From Embleya sp040629175 (GTDB lineage: Bacteria > Actinomycetota > Actinomycetes > Streptomycetales > Streptomycetaceae), in NCBI RefSeq assembly GCF_040629175.1, contig NZ_JBEXUX010000046.1:19211-83210 (forward strand): DNA of 64,000 nucleotides, read 5' to 3'. The notes under the pieces are model-generated. The model was not told where the DNA came from, searched no databases, and saw only the letters and a program-made list of their open reading frames with translations. How positions within the stretch are numbered: the first letter of the stretch is position 1; the number at the start of each line of letters is the position of its first letter. Below, piece by piece: positions 1 through 7,630 of the stretch. The position numbers and the translations under genes are program-made.

Positions 1-584
1 TCTCGGTCAGCCCCAAGCCGGCGAACGCCTGCGCGTACCGGTCCGCGAAGTACAGGTCGCTGCCGATCACCTCGGCCATCATCCGGAAGTGCCCCGTCAC
101 CGCCGCGCGATAGTGCGGGTGCAGCAGCTGCGTCGCGGGAAGCACGACGGGGTCGGTGAGCACCAGCAGACCACCCGGCTTGAGCCAGGAGAGCATCCGG
201 GGCAGCAGGTCCTCACGCTCGCGTACATGCGTCAACACCAGACGCGCGTGCACCAGATCGAACCGGCCCGGCCGGAACCCGGGATCGGTGATGTCCGCCC
301 GGAGCACGTCCAGTTCACCGGAGCACTCTCGAAGGAACGCCGTGTCGCGGTCCACCGCGGTCACCCGCGCCCCCACCTGCAGGCTCAGCCAGCGGCCGAG
401 GGTGCCGGTCCCCGCTCCGACGTCCAGACAGCGCAGGCCGCGCGCAACACCGAGCCCCAGCAGCACATCCCGACTGATCGGGTCCAACGCGCGGGCCAAG
501 GCGCCCAGACGCTCCCGCTCGCCGTCGCGGGCGGAGGAGAACAACACATCGCCGTACCGCTGCGCGGATGAGTCCACAGTCATG
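1..584 (-). CDS. Class I SAM-dependent methyltransferase (3' end cut by window edge)
   Basis: The minus strand reads from ATG at 584 and is still open at base 1, giving the first 194 residues. A Rossmann-fold SAM motif (CLDVGAGTGTLG) lies at residues 53-64, an acidic ribose-binding residue follows in VTAVDRD (about 74-80), and a motif II-like RFDLVHARLVLTHV follows at about 107-120. These features place it among class I methyltransferases that act on small molecules. The substrate cannot be read from the sequence. The N-terminal segment (YGDVLFSSARDGERERL) resembles regulator- or antibiotic-linked methyltransferases of actinomycetes. The C-terminal substrate-binding part lies outside the window. 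Confidence 0.85.
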
Positions 585-816
585 CCCCGACCAACGATCC
601 ATCGGTGCTTTCGTCACCTCGAACGCAACTGCCGTACGCGGCACGACGCGAACGGTGTTGCCCGAGGCGCGGGCAGGGCGTGGGGAGGGACCCGCGAGGA
701 GCACGGCCACGACAACGCCGCAACCGAAAACCTTCACCGGTGATCGTGACGTGTCGTGCGGTAGGTGCTTCGGCCAGGTGGGACGCGGCGGGTCGTTGCC
801 GCGCAGTCACCGGTCG

Positions 817-1008
817 GTGCCGGTGGTCGTCGAGCACAATGGGGTGCGGGTCGTCGTCGAGGACGGCTCGCCGGAGACCGCCGCCCGAATCGCACGCGCC
901 CTCGGCGCGGGAACACACACACGCACCGCGGACCCCGCCGACGAGGGCGTCGGAACGGGACGGGGACGGTGTCGGTCCCTGACCCGAGGACCGGACGGGC
1001 CGTCCTGA
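817..1008 (+). pseudogene. EACC1-like conflict-system component, fragment
   Basis: From a GTG at 817 the frame encodes VVVEHNGVRVVVEDGSPETA and then ARIARALG. This matches the short beta-beta-alpha unit of effector-associated constant component 1 (EACC1), a small partner found in actinobacterial conflict systems. No N-terminal membrane helix is visible upstream and the frame becomes low-complexity after residue 35, so the gene looks truncated. It overlaps the start of the caspase-like remnant at 969, the arrangement expected for an EACC1-effector pair. The family assignment is by eye from a short stretch. Confidence 0.45.
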
Positions 1009-1245
1009 TCGGTGTGGACACCTACACGGACCTGGAGTCGTTGCCCGCCGTGGCCGCGGGAGTCCGGCGACCGGCCGAGTTGCTGTGCGATCCCCGGGTG
1101 TGGGGACTGCCCCACGACCGCATCACGGTGCTCGGCTCGGCCGCGACCGCCACCGACGTCCGGAACGCGATCGTGAACGCGGGGAGGGACTGCACGGGCA
1201 CGCTGGTGCTGTACTTCGCCGGCCACACGGGGGCAGGCGCCCCCG
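969..1245 (+). pseudogene. Caspase-family (peptidase C14) domain fragment
   Basis: From GTG at 969 the frame reads a clear caspase N-terminal half: GRAVLIGVDTYTDLESLP (strand 1 of the fold), the helix ending RRPAELLCDPRVWGLP, and the His-bearing LVLYFAGHTG motif near residue 85. Intact bacterial caspases read YFAGHG here and carry the catalytic Cys about 45 residues later in a D-C-C-like motif. In this gene all similarity stops just after the His motif, so the catalytic Cys, the rest of the protease and any repeat domain are gone. With the EACC1-like piece it marks a decayed EACC1/caspase defence-type cassette. Confidence 0.6.
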
Positions 1246-1320
1246 GGACCCGGCCGTGTCCCGAGGGCGTCGCCGGCCGCGAGCCCGGCAGGTGCCCGCC
1301 GGCGTGGGGTCGCCCCTGGG

Positions 1321-1780
1321 TCAGAGGAACCAACTCTGTGTCGCGGAGGAGTTGGAGGTCCAGATGTTGGCCTGTGCCCCCGGCTCCTTGGAGTCGTGTC
1401 GGATCTCGAGGGCCTTCAGGCCCGCCTCCACGCTGTACATCTTCCAGCCGCCGCCGGTGGGTGCCGTGAGCGTGATCCCTTCTGCTCGCCACTGTCGTCA
1501 CAATTCCACTGCCGGACGACCGAGCCGTCGGCAGTGCCGTAGGGCTCCAGACACAGACCCGAGTTGACGTTCACGATCTTCCCGAAACCGTCCCCGGCGT
1601 CCATGCGGCGGGCCGCGCGGCCGGCGGAGCGGGTCGAGGCGCCGACGGTGCCGGGGACGCGGTGGTCGTGAGCGGTGGTCGCGGCGGGTGCGGAGGGGGC
1701 CGTGCGGGCGTTGACGCCGATCGGCGCCGCGACCGGGTTCGCGGGGCGCGGGAGCGGGGTCACCTGCCGATCAACCGCCC
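1321..1780 (-). pseudogene. Secreted ricin-B-like lectin fragment, frameshifted
   Basis: Two minus-strand frames join into one protein tail. The first contains KIVNVNSGLCLEPYGTADG followed by VVRQWNCDDSGEQ, typical of a ricin-type beta-trefoil repeat (Q-x-W with conserved Cys). About base 1485 the reading moves to a second frame that continues ITLTAPTGGGWKMYSVEAG, then LKALEIRHDSKEP and ANIWTSNSSATQSWFL, ending at TGA (1321). No signal peptide or proper start is present upstream, only Ala/Pro/Arg-rich text. It looks like the C-terminal part of a secreted carbohydrate-binding protein broken by a frameshift and an N-terminal loss. Confidence 0.5.
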
Positions 1781-1962
1781 TGCGGGGGCGGGGCGTTCGT
1801 CGGGAGTGATGGTGCGGTGACCATCCGTCATGACATGATCCACACGAGTCGGCAGCGAGCCGGCCACACCGAGGAGTCGCCTGGTCCGAGACCACGCCCG
1901 ACGCGAAGGGCCCCGCCAAGGCACGGATCTCACCCGAGGCGGCCGCGAGCCCGGAGGAACCC

Positions 1963-2190
1963 ATGCGCCGTATCGCGCACATCCCGACCGCCTGGGCCGC
2001 CGCGACGATGACGACCCTGGCAACCGCAGCCTCGGCCCACGCCGCCTCGGGCCGCTGATCATCGACGACGTGGGCCACGAAAACCCCACCGGCTGCACCA
2101 ACTCCTCGCCACCGGGCGCACTCGACATCGTGAACGACACCGACAGGGCCGTGGACGTCTATCGGTACGGGGCGCCGGCCGCGGTGATCG
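1963..2190 (+). pseudogene. Small secreted protein, frameshifted after the signal peptide
   Basis: ATG at 1963 follows a good ribosome site (GGAGGA, 6 bases away) and encodes a signal peptide: MRRIAHIP, a hydrophobic stretch, then an AHAASG cleavage region. That frame ends at TGA 2056. A one-base change of frame at about 2050-2055 continues with PLIIDDVGHENPTGCTNSS and then LDIVNDTDRAVDVYRYG, which reads as the mature part of a small Cys-containing secreted protein of actinomycetes. Similarity ends near 2190, where unrelated sequence begins. It is therefore both frameshifted and truncated. Confidence 0.5.
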
Positions 2191-2252
2191 CGGCCTGGCC
2201 GGTCTGGGTGAGCTGCCGGATGTCGGCCCGGCCGAGCGCGCTCGGCCAGGGG

Positions 2253-3113
2253 TCATGCTGCGGTGGGTGGCGAGTCGCGCGTGTCGCGCGTGGGGCCGGT
2301 GGGCCCTGCGGCGACGGTGAGGATGCCGTCGAGTTCGGCGAGTTCGGCGATGAGGGCCTGGGGCTCGGCGGGTTGTTCGGTGCGTCGCTCGGTTCGTCGT
2401 CTGGGGGGTGCTTCGAGGTGGAGGACGACGTGGGTGACGCGCCCGCGGATGCGGTCGACGGGGTCGCGGGCGGCGGCCGCGGCGGGGTCGTGGTCGCGGT
2501 TGTGGACGGTGACATCGGTGACGTGGAATCCGTGGGCGACGGCGGCGACCAGGATTCGGGGCAGTACGCCGCGCGCGGGCAGGTAGGTCAGGCGTAGCTC
2601 GGCGATCCGGTGGCCGGTGTCGGTGAAGCGCCGGATCAGTGGCGTGTAGCCGAAGACGACGACGAAGTGCAGCGCGGTGACGGCGAGAGCGTACAGGGGG
2701 AGGCCGGCGGCGCAGGCCATGCCGACCGCGCAGGTGAGCCAGACGACGGCTGCGGTGGTCAGGCCGCTGACGCTGTCGCGGCGTACGAAGATCAGGCCGC
2801 CGCCCAGGAAGCCGATGCCGGAGACGATCTGCGCGGCGATACGGGACGGGTCGTAGCCCTGAGCGCCTGGCGGCAGGACGTCGGCGAAGCCGTACTTGGA
2901 GACCTCGACGAACAGCGCGGTCCCGACGCCGACGAGTGCGTGGGTGCGCAGGCCCGCGCTTTTGTTGCGGATCTCGCGTTCGACGCCGATGGCGCTGGAC
3001 AGTACGAACGCCAAAAGGATCTCCCACAGTTGTGGCCACCCGGCGCCGTGGTGGAGGCCCGAGCCCGGGTCGGGCCCGGGTATCGCTGACATTGCGGTGA
3101 TCGTCGCGCCCAT
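2253..3113 (-). CDS. MgtC/SapB family membrane protein
   Basis: A 286-residue protein with the hallmark segments of the MgtC family: IGVEREIRNKSAGLRTHAL (about 42-60), a Ser/Gly-rich helix IAAQIVSGIGFLGGGLIF (about 92-109), and GLTTAAVVWL (117-126). Four to five membrane helices occupy residues 30-160. The C-terminal 120 residues are a soluble, Arg/Glu-rich region that may hold an ACT-like fold but has drifted. MgtC proteins inhibit F-type ATPase and help growth at low magnesium in other bacteria. ATG at 3113 is preferred because GAGG lies 9 bases upstream; a GTG at 3119 is possible. It is transcribed away from the RpiR regulator. Confidence 0.85.
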   Translation of the reverse strand: MGATITAMSAIPGPDPGSGLHHGAGWPQLWEILLAFVLSSAIGVEREIRNKSAGLRTHALVGVGTALFVEVSKYGFADVLPPGAQGYDPSRIAAQIVSGIGFLGGGLIFVRRDSVSGLTTAAVVWLTCAVGMACAAGLPLYALAVTALHFVVVFGYTPLIRRFTDTGHRIAELRLTYLPARGVLPRILVAAVAHGFHVTDVTVHNRDHDPAAAAARDPVDRIRGRVTHVVLHLEAPPRRRTERRTEQPAEPQALIAELAELDGILTVAAGPTGPTRDTRDSPPTAA

Positions 3114-3139
3114 GCGCACCTGCCTCGGTCGACTCTTGC

Positions 3140-3165
3140 ACCGGAAGAATATTCCAGATAATCAT
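3140..3165. promoter_or_regulatory. Intergenic AT-rich dyad between mgtC-like and rpiR-like genes
   Basis: The 58 bases between the divergent starts contain GAATATTC, a perfect 8-bp dyad in an AT-rich island (about 3146-3153). It is well placed for an autoregulatory RpiR operator or a promoter element. The function is inferred from position only. Confidence 0.3.
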
Positions 3166-3171
3166 GTCTCT

Positions 3172-4041
3172 ATGGATGATCCTTCCACAACGGTTCCCGC
3201 CGACTCCCCGCCGCTGCGTGAGCTGGTGCGCCGGGCTTCCGGCCTGTCGACCGCCGAGCAGCGGGTCGCCCGGACGGTGGCCGAAACCCCGGCCGAGGTG
3301 GTGCAGATGTCGGTGAGCGACCTGGCCGCCGCGTCGCAGTCGTCGGTGGGCACGGTCGCGCGGTTCTGTCAGAAGCTGGGGCTGCGCGGCTTCCACGACC
3401 TCAAGCTCGCCCTCGCCCGCGAGACCGCGCCGACCCACCGGCGCCTGGCCGAGGACGTGGCGCCGGGCGACGACGCGGGGCAGATCGCCCGCAAGGTGCT
3501 GTCCGGCTCGGCGCGCGCCCTCGACGACGCGGTCCGCGCCGTCGACGCGGCCATGGTCGAGGCCGTGGCGGACGCGCTGCTGGGGGCGCGGCGGATCCTG
3601 TTCGCGGCGGTGGGTACGTCCGCGCCCCTGGCCGCAGACGCGGCGTACCGGCTGACCACACTCGGCCTGGACGCGGTCTTCCCCGGCGACACGCACCTTC
3701 AGCACGTCAGCGCCCGCACGCTGCGGCCGGGCGACGTGTGCTTCGCGATCAGTCACACCGGCGCGACCCGCGAGACCATCGCCGCCGTGCGGACCGCGCG
3801 GACGGTCGGGGCGAGCACCGCAGTGCTGACCAGCTTCGCCGGCGCGCCGATCGCCGACGCCGCGGACCTGGTACTGGTCGCGGGCAGCAGCGAGACCGCG
3901 TACCGCGTCGAGGCGATGAGCAGCCGCCTGGTGCACCTGGCCCTGCTCGACGCCTTGTACGTCACGGTCGCGCTGCGCCACGCCCCCGCCCGCGACGCGC
4001 TCGCGGCGACGGAAGACCTCCTGACCGAACACCGCTACTGA
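3172..4041 (+). CDS. RpiR/MurR family transcriptional regulator
   Basis: A 289-residue regulator. An N-terminal winged HTH_6 domain (about 15-90) includes LAAASQSSVGTVARFCQKLG and LRGFHDLKLALA, and a C-terminal SIS phosphosugar-binding domain includes RRILFAAVGTSAPLAADAA and CFAISHTGATRETI. RpiR proteins sense sugar phosphates or aminosugar phosphates and control their catabolic genes. ATG at 3172 starts the conserved part; upstream codons in this frame are the antisense of the MgtC gene. The HAD phosphatase gene starts 8 bases after its stop and the metallophosphoesterase overlaps that one, so the three form an operon probably tied to a phosphorylated sugar or polyol. Confidence 0.88.
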   Translation: MDDPSTTVPADSPPLRELVRRASGLSTAEQRVARTVAETPAEVVQMSVSDLAAASQSSVGTVARFCQKLGLRGFHDLKLALARETAPTHRRLAEDVAPGDDAGQIARKVLSGSARALDDAVRAVDAAMVEAVADALLGARRILFAAVGTSAPLAADAAYRLTTLGLDAVFPGDTHLQHVSARTLRPGDVCFAISHTGATRETIAAVRTARTVGASTAVLTSFAGAPIADAADLVLVAGSSETAYRVEAMSSRLVHLALLDALYVTVALRHAPARDALAATEDLLTEHRY

Positions 4042-4049
4042 GGACCCGC

Positions 4050-4739
4050 ATGCCTCCCACCGCGCACCACCCGGCGGCCCCGCCGCGCCTCGATCTCACC
4101 GACACCCTCGTGCTGTTCGACTGGAACGGCACCCTGGTCGCCGACACCGACCGCGCCCTGCGCGCCACCAACGCCGTTCTCACCCACCGCGGCCTTCCCG
4201 GCCTGACCGCCGAGGACTTCCCCGCAAAGTGGAAACTGCCGCTGGCTGCGTTCCTGCGTGACCTGGGCGCCGCCGACCCCGAAGCCGCCGAGCAGTACTG
4301 GAACCGTGCCCTCGCCGCCGAACCGGCGCCGCTCCGGCGTGGCACCGCCCGCATGCTCGACACCCTGCGCGCCTGCGGCGCACGCCTGGGCGTGGTCTCC
4401 GCCGCGGGCGCCGCGGCCGTTGCCGACGACATCCGAAACACCGGCCTCGACGACCGGTTCGACGTCGTCCTGGCCGGAGTCGCCGCCAAGACGTCCGCCC
4501 TGCTGAGCCAACGCCCCACCCGCCCCCGGGCGTACTACGTCGGGGACACCGAGTACGACATCCACTGCGCCCGCGCCGCCGGATACCTCGCCATCGCCGT
4601 CACCGGCGGCTACCGCCCCGCCCACGCCCTCGCGGCGGTACGGCCCGACGCGGTCGTCGACCACCTCGACCAACTCCCCGGCGTCGTCACCGCCCTGCAC
4701 GCCAAGACACCCGCACCCCTCGGAGGAACCCCGGCATGA
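4050..4739 (+). CDS. HAD family hydrolase (phosphatase-like)
   Basis: A 229-residue haloacid-dehalogenase enzyme. Motif I is VLFDWNGTLV (nucleophile Asp24, with Asn in place of the usual second Asp), motif II includes GVVSAAG, the motif III lysine is in GVAAKTSAL, and motif IV is YVGDTEYDIHCA. A helical cap lies between motifs I and II, as in PGP/phosphoglycolate-phosphatase-like members. It should dephosphorylate a small phosphate ester; the substrate is unknown. It sits between an RpiR sugar-phosphate regulator and a metallophosphoesterase, with an ATGA overlap at its end, suggesting translational coupling. Confidence 0.85.
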   Translation: MPPTAHHPAAPPRLDLTDTLVLFDWNGTLVADTDRALRATNAVLTHRGLPGLTAEDFPAKWKLPLAAFLRDLGAADPEAAEQYWNRALAAEPAPLRRGTARMLDTLRACGARLGVVSAAGAAAVADDIRNTGLDDRFDVVLAGVAAKTSALLSQRPTRPRAYYVGDTEYDIHCARAAGYLAIAVTGGYRPAHALAAVRPDAVVDHLDQLPGVVTALHAKTPAPLGGTPA

Positions 4740-5686
4740 ACCCGCACCTGACCCTCGGAGCCACGCCCGACGAAGCCGGCACACCCGGCCGGCCGCCTGC
4801 CCCGGGGCCCTGGACGCACCTCGACATCGCCGACGACCCCCGGCAGTTCACCTTCGCACTCATATCCGACCGGACCGGCCTCGCCCGCCCCGGCGTCTTC
4901 GAACGCGGCATCGCGGCCCTGAACCTGCTGCGCCCCGCGTTCACCGTCCAACTCGGCGACCTCATCGAGGGGTACACCGACGACGAGGACATCCTCGCCG
5001 AGGCGTGGGCCGAACTCGACCGGATCGTCGCGCCCTTGGACATGCCGCTCTTCCTGGTGCCGGGCAACCACGACGTGTCCGACGACCTCGCCCGCCGGCA
5101 TTGGCTCGGCAGGTACGGCCGACTCCACCACCACTTCCGCTACAAGGACGTCCTCTTCCTCGTCCTCGACACCCAGGACCCCCCGGTCCGGCAGTCGCCC
5201 GAAGCACTCGAAGCACTGGCCGAAATGCACGCCTACGCCGAGCGCGACCCGGAGGGCTTCCGCCGCCTCGTCGAGACGTCGATCGACTGGGAAGGCGACC
5301 AGACCATGGCCTGCGTCTCCGAGGGCCAGATCGCCTGGGCCGAGAACGTCATCCGCGAAAACGCCGACGTCCGCTGGACGTTCGTCCTCATGCACCAGCC
5401 CGTCTGGCAAGGCGAAGGCCACCCCGCCATCCACCGCATCCGCGCCGCACTCGGCGACCGCCCGTACACGATGTTCGCCGGACACGTCCACAACTACAAG
5501 AACGCCGTCATCGACGGCCGCGACCACATCCGCCTCGGCCCCACCGGCGGCCTGTGGGTCAAAGCCGAAGGCGACAACGGCAACTTCGACCACATCACCC
5601 TCATCACCATGGAACCCGACGGCCCCCACATCGCCAACGTCACCCTCGAAGGCCTCCGCGACCACCACGGCAGGCCCCTCGCCTGA
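4736..5686 (+). CDS. Calcineurin-like metallophosphoesterase, variant first motif
   Basis: A 316-residue enzyme with the calcineurin-like series: ALISDRTG (43-48), VQLGDLIEGY (71-80), VPGNHDVSD (108-116), FVLMHQPVW (about 220-228) and FAGHVHNYK (about 246). The usual first motif D-x-H reads D-R-T here, so one metal-ligand His is absent; a subfamily with S-D-R-T-G is known, so this need not be inactive. Asp and Asn ligands of the other metal motifs are intact. It is probably a cytoplasmic hydrolase of phosphomonoesters or diesters. ATG overlaps the HAD gene's stop (ATGA), tying it to the RpiR operon. Confidence 0.85.
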   Translation: MNPHLTLGATPDEAGTPGRPPAPGPWTHLDIADDPRQFTFALISDRTGLARPGVFERGIAALNLLRPAFTVQLGDLIEGYTDDEDILAEAWAELDRIVAPLDMPLFLVPGNHDVSDDLARRHWLGRYGRLHHHFRYKDVLFLVLDTQDPPVRQSPEALEALAEMHAYAERDPEGFRRLVETSIDWEGDQTMACVSEGQIAWAENVIRENADVRWTFVLMHQPVWQGEGHPAIHRIRAALGDRPYTMFAGHVHNYKNAVIDGRDHIRLGPTGGLWVKAEGDNGNFDHITLITMEPDGPHIANVTLEGLRDHHGRPLA

Positions 5687-6022
5687 GCAGGCACACCGGC
5701 CACGCGGCAGCGACGGCGCACGCACCCCGCCGGCGCCGGCGTGCTCGGCCGCCCTCTCCGCGAGTTCGGCCCGCCGCCGTCGACGTTGCGGGACCCGGTC
5801 GTCGTCATCGCCACATCGGTCATCGGGAACTCCCTTTGCTCAGGGTGTACATCGAGTCCTCGATGGTCCCTCGAGTAGCCGACAGGCGGCGGCGTCACGA
5901 TGCGGAGTCGACACTGCGTCGAGCGTCGGCGGGGTCGTGGACCTTGGGGAGTGACGTGGGCCGGTGGTAGGCCGTAGTGTTCGGCGATTGACGGGTGATC
6001 AGGGCTGTGGTGAGGGGGCGAA
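5687..6022. other. Intergenic stretch, no convincing complete gene
   Basis: On the minus strand an AAAGGGAG ribosome site precedes ATG at 5823 (MTDVAMTTTGSRNVDGGG), but the frame loses protein-like composition after about 20 residues and runs antisense into the phosphoesterase. It may be the stranded start of a deleted gene. Confidence 0.3.
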
Positions 6023-6190
6023 GTGAGTACGACGACGGCTGTGGTCGCGTGCGTGTTGCTGGTGGTGGTATTGGCCATGTCCACGTCGTGGGTGGGTGTT
6101 TTGATCGGGCTGGCGCCGCTGGTTGTGATCGGGGGGCGCGAGTTGTACGGGCGGTACCTGGCGGCGCAGACGGAGCGAGCCAAGAAGTAG
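6023..6190 (+). CDS. Small two-helix membrane protein (55 aa)
   Basis: GTG at 6023 follows a GAGGGGG ribosome site and opens a 55-residue protein. Two hydrophobic helices follow each other: AVVACVLLVVVLAM and VGVLIGLAPLVVIGG. The tail is charged (RELYGRYLAAQTERAKK), so the N-terminus and basic tail are probably both cytoplasmic. No family is recognised. The base composition matches the rest of the window and it stands alone, with a GNRA-type hairpin 31 bases after the stop. Confidence 0.6.
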   Translation: MSTTTAVVACVLLVVVLAMSTSWVGVLIGLAPLVVIGGRELYGRYLAAQTERAKK

Positions 6191-6221
6191 CGCCGCGGGC
6201 CCCTCCCCCATGGGTGGAAGT

Positions 6222-6237
6222 CCCCACGCGAGTGGGG
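6222..6237 (+). terminator. GNRA-tetraloop hairpin after small membrane gene
   Basis: CCCCAC-GCGA-GTGGGG is a perfect 6-bp stem with a GCGA tetraloop, 31 bases downstream of the stop of the 55-residue membrane protein. There is no T-tract. A terminator role is inferred. Confidence 0.35.
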
Positions 6238-6524
6238 TGATTCGGTCCCGGAGCCTGGATGCTGATTCGAGGCAGTGGCCTACGGGCGAGACTCGCTGTC
6301 GGGCACATCGGTGTCCGCGTCGGGTCGGTGAGCGGCGGCCGACCGTGCCCGCGGCACGAGGCCGTCGACCGGTTCGCCCACCGTCCGCTCGACGATCGCC
6401 GACCCGGTCCACAACCGAGCACTCCAGGGGCAGGACCGGGAACGGGCCCGAGGTGCCGAATCCGGCCTCGGGACAGGCCGTCGAGCACGATGACGGCATG
6501 CAGGCGATCATCCCGGCGGGTGGC

Positions 6525-6790
6525 GAACCGGTGCTCTGCTCGATCCGATGACGGATCCCATGAATGCGGCTGATTTCCGTCAGGTCGGGTGCGGGGGGGC
6601 GGGCGTTCGTCCTGGCGTACTCCGCCCCGGGTGGGGCGGGTCGGTGGCGAGATACCAGGTGGGCCCGGTCGGTGCGTGCCCGGATCCCCCGCCGCAGCCT
6701 CGACGCCATCGCGAACGGCGCCACGATGTCGGCGAGTTCACAGCGAAGGCCGTCCTGGTCGCCGTACGCGCGGTCCGCGGCAACCATCCG
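6525..6790 (-). pseudogene. IS701-like transposase remnant
   Basis: The minus strand reads VAADRAYGDQDGLRCELADI and then PFAMASRLRRG, typical of the DDE catalytic strand region of IS701/IS4-type transposases (D-x-A-Y-G-D). A deletion with frame change follows. A second frame gives TWYLATDPPHPG, and the first frame resumes with LTEISRIHGIRHRIEQS, the motif carrying the catalytic Glu. At least two frameshifts and an internal deletion are needed to join the parts, so it is dead. Confidence 0.55.
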
Positions 6791-7207
6791 AATGGACCCC
6801 CGCCGGCCTGCTTCGCCGCACGGGCCGGAGCGGCTGGTTTTGCAGTTTCGTGCGGAAACCGGGGTGGGCGTTCCCCTTCGCGAAGTAATGGGCCGGCGTG
6901 CAGGGAACGGCGCGCAGCGGATGGTGGGGGCGCTCGTCCGCCGGACAAGTGGTCACCGCGGTGGATCCTCCCGACGGACGCCGGGTACTGCCCGCCCACG
7001 TACGGGCGTTGATCCGCTCGTGGCCTCAGGTCGACTCGGACGGGAAGAACCCGAGCCGCCGCACCGCCGGGTGCTGTGCACCGACCACCGGCTCCGCCCC
7101 TGTTCGCCCGCCCACCTCCCTCGCCGCCGCGCCGCCGCGAATCGACGACGAGAACGCCCGATGTCCGGCACGAACTCGCCCTGGGATTCGGGGCCATGGA
7201 CGGGTCG
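6791..7207. other. Non-coding stretch beside the transposase remnant
   Basis: Several open frames cross this region but none shows a recognisable domain, a good start site, or consistent composition. It probably contains further decayed insertion-sequence DNA. Confidence 0.3.
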
Positions 7208-7594
7208 TCACGTGGCCGGGCTGTGGAACGTCTTGCCGGCGATCAGCCATCGGCCGTCCGTACGCACCAGGGAGAAATGGTTGACGAAGTCGGCGCCCTG
7301 GTAGCCGTATTCCTCCAACACCGCCACCGCGACCTCGCCGTTCACCTCGATGGAGCGGATTTCCCAGGAGTACTGCGCCGACCATTGCCGCTCGCCGGAC
7401 TCGGCGGCCACCACCCCGCAGAACGCCTCGATGGGCGCGGAGACGAACGCATCGCCGAGGTAACCCCACATGTGGGCGTCGGGGTGGAAGACGGCCCGGA
7501 CGGCGTCGCTGTCCCCGGCGGTCACCGCGCGCACATAGGACAGGACGGCGGCGTGGACGCCGTCGTGGTCGGGGTGAGAGTGGACGGAGGTCAT
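7208..7594 (-). CDS. SnoaL/NTF2-like (putative lumazine-binding type) protein
   Basis: A 128-residue cone-fold protein. The N-terminal helices contain VHAAVLSYVRAVTAGDSDAV, then FHPDAHMWGYLGD, and a curved beta sheet ends with NHFSLVRTDGRWLIAGKTFH. This pattern matches NTF2-like proteins of the DUF4440/lumazine-binding-like type. Such proteins act as small hydrolases, isomerases or binding proteins, and the activity here is unknown. It lies 36 bases downstream of the aldehyde dehydrogenase on the same strand, so the two are probably cotranscribed. Confidence 0.8.
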   Translation of the reverse strand: MTSVHSHPDHDGVHAAVLSYVRAVTAGDSDAVRAVFHPDAHMWGYLGDAFVSAPIEAFCGVVAAESGERQWSAQYSWEIRSIEVNGEVAVAVLEEYGYQGADFVNHFSLVRTDGRWLIAGKTFHSPAT

Positions 7595-7630
7595 ATCGGG
7601 TACCCGGCTTTCGTCGTCGAAGCGGGACGC

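Noticed and set aside
2059..4032. A 657-residue minus-strand open frame antisense to rpiR and overlapping mgtC
   Set aside because: Composition is Arg/Pro/Gly-rich with no domain, while the opposite strand encodes clear RpiR and MgtC proteins.
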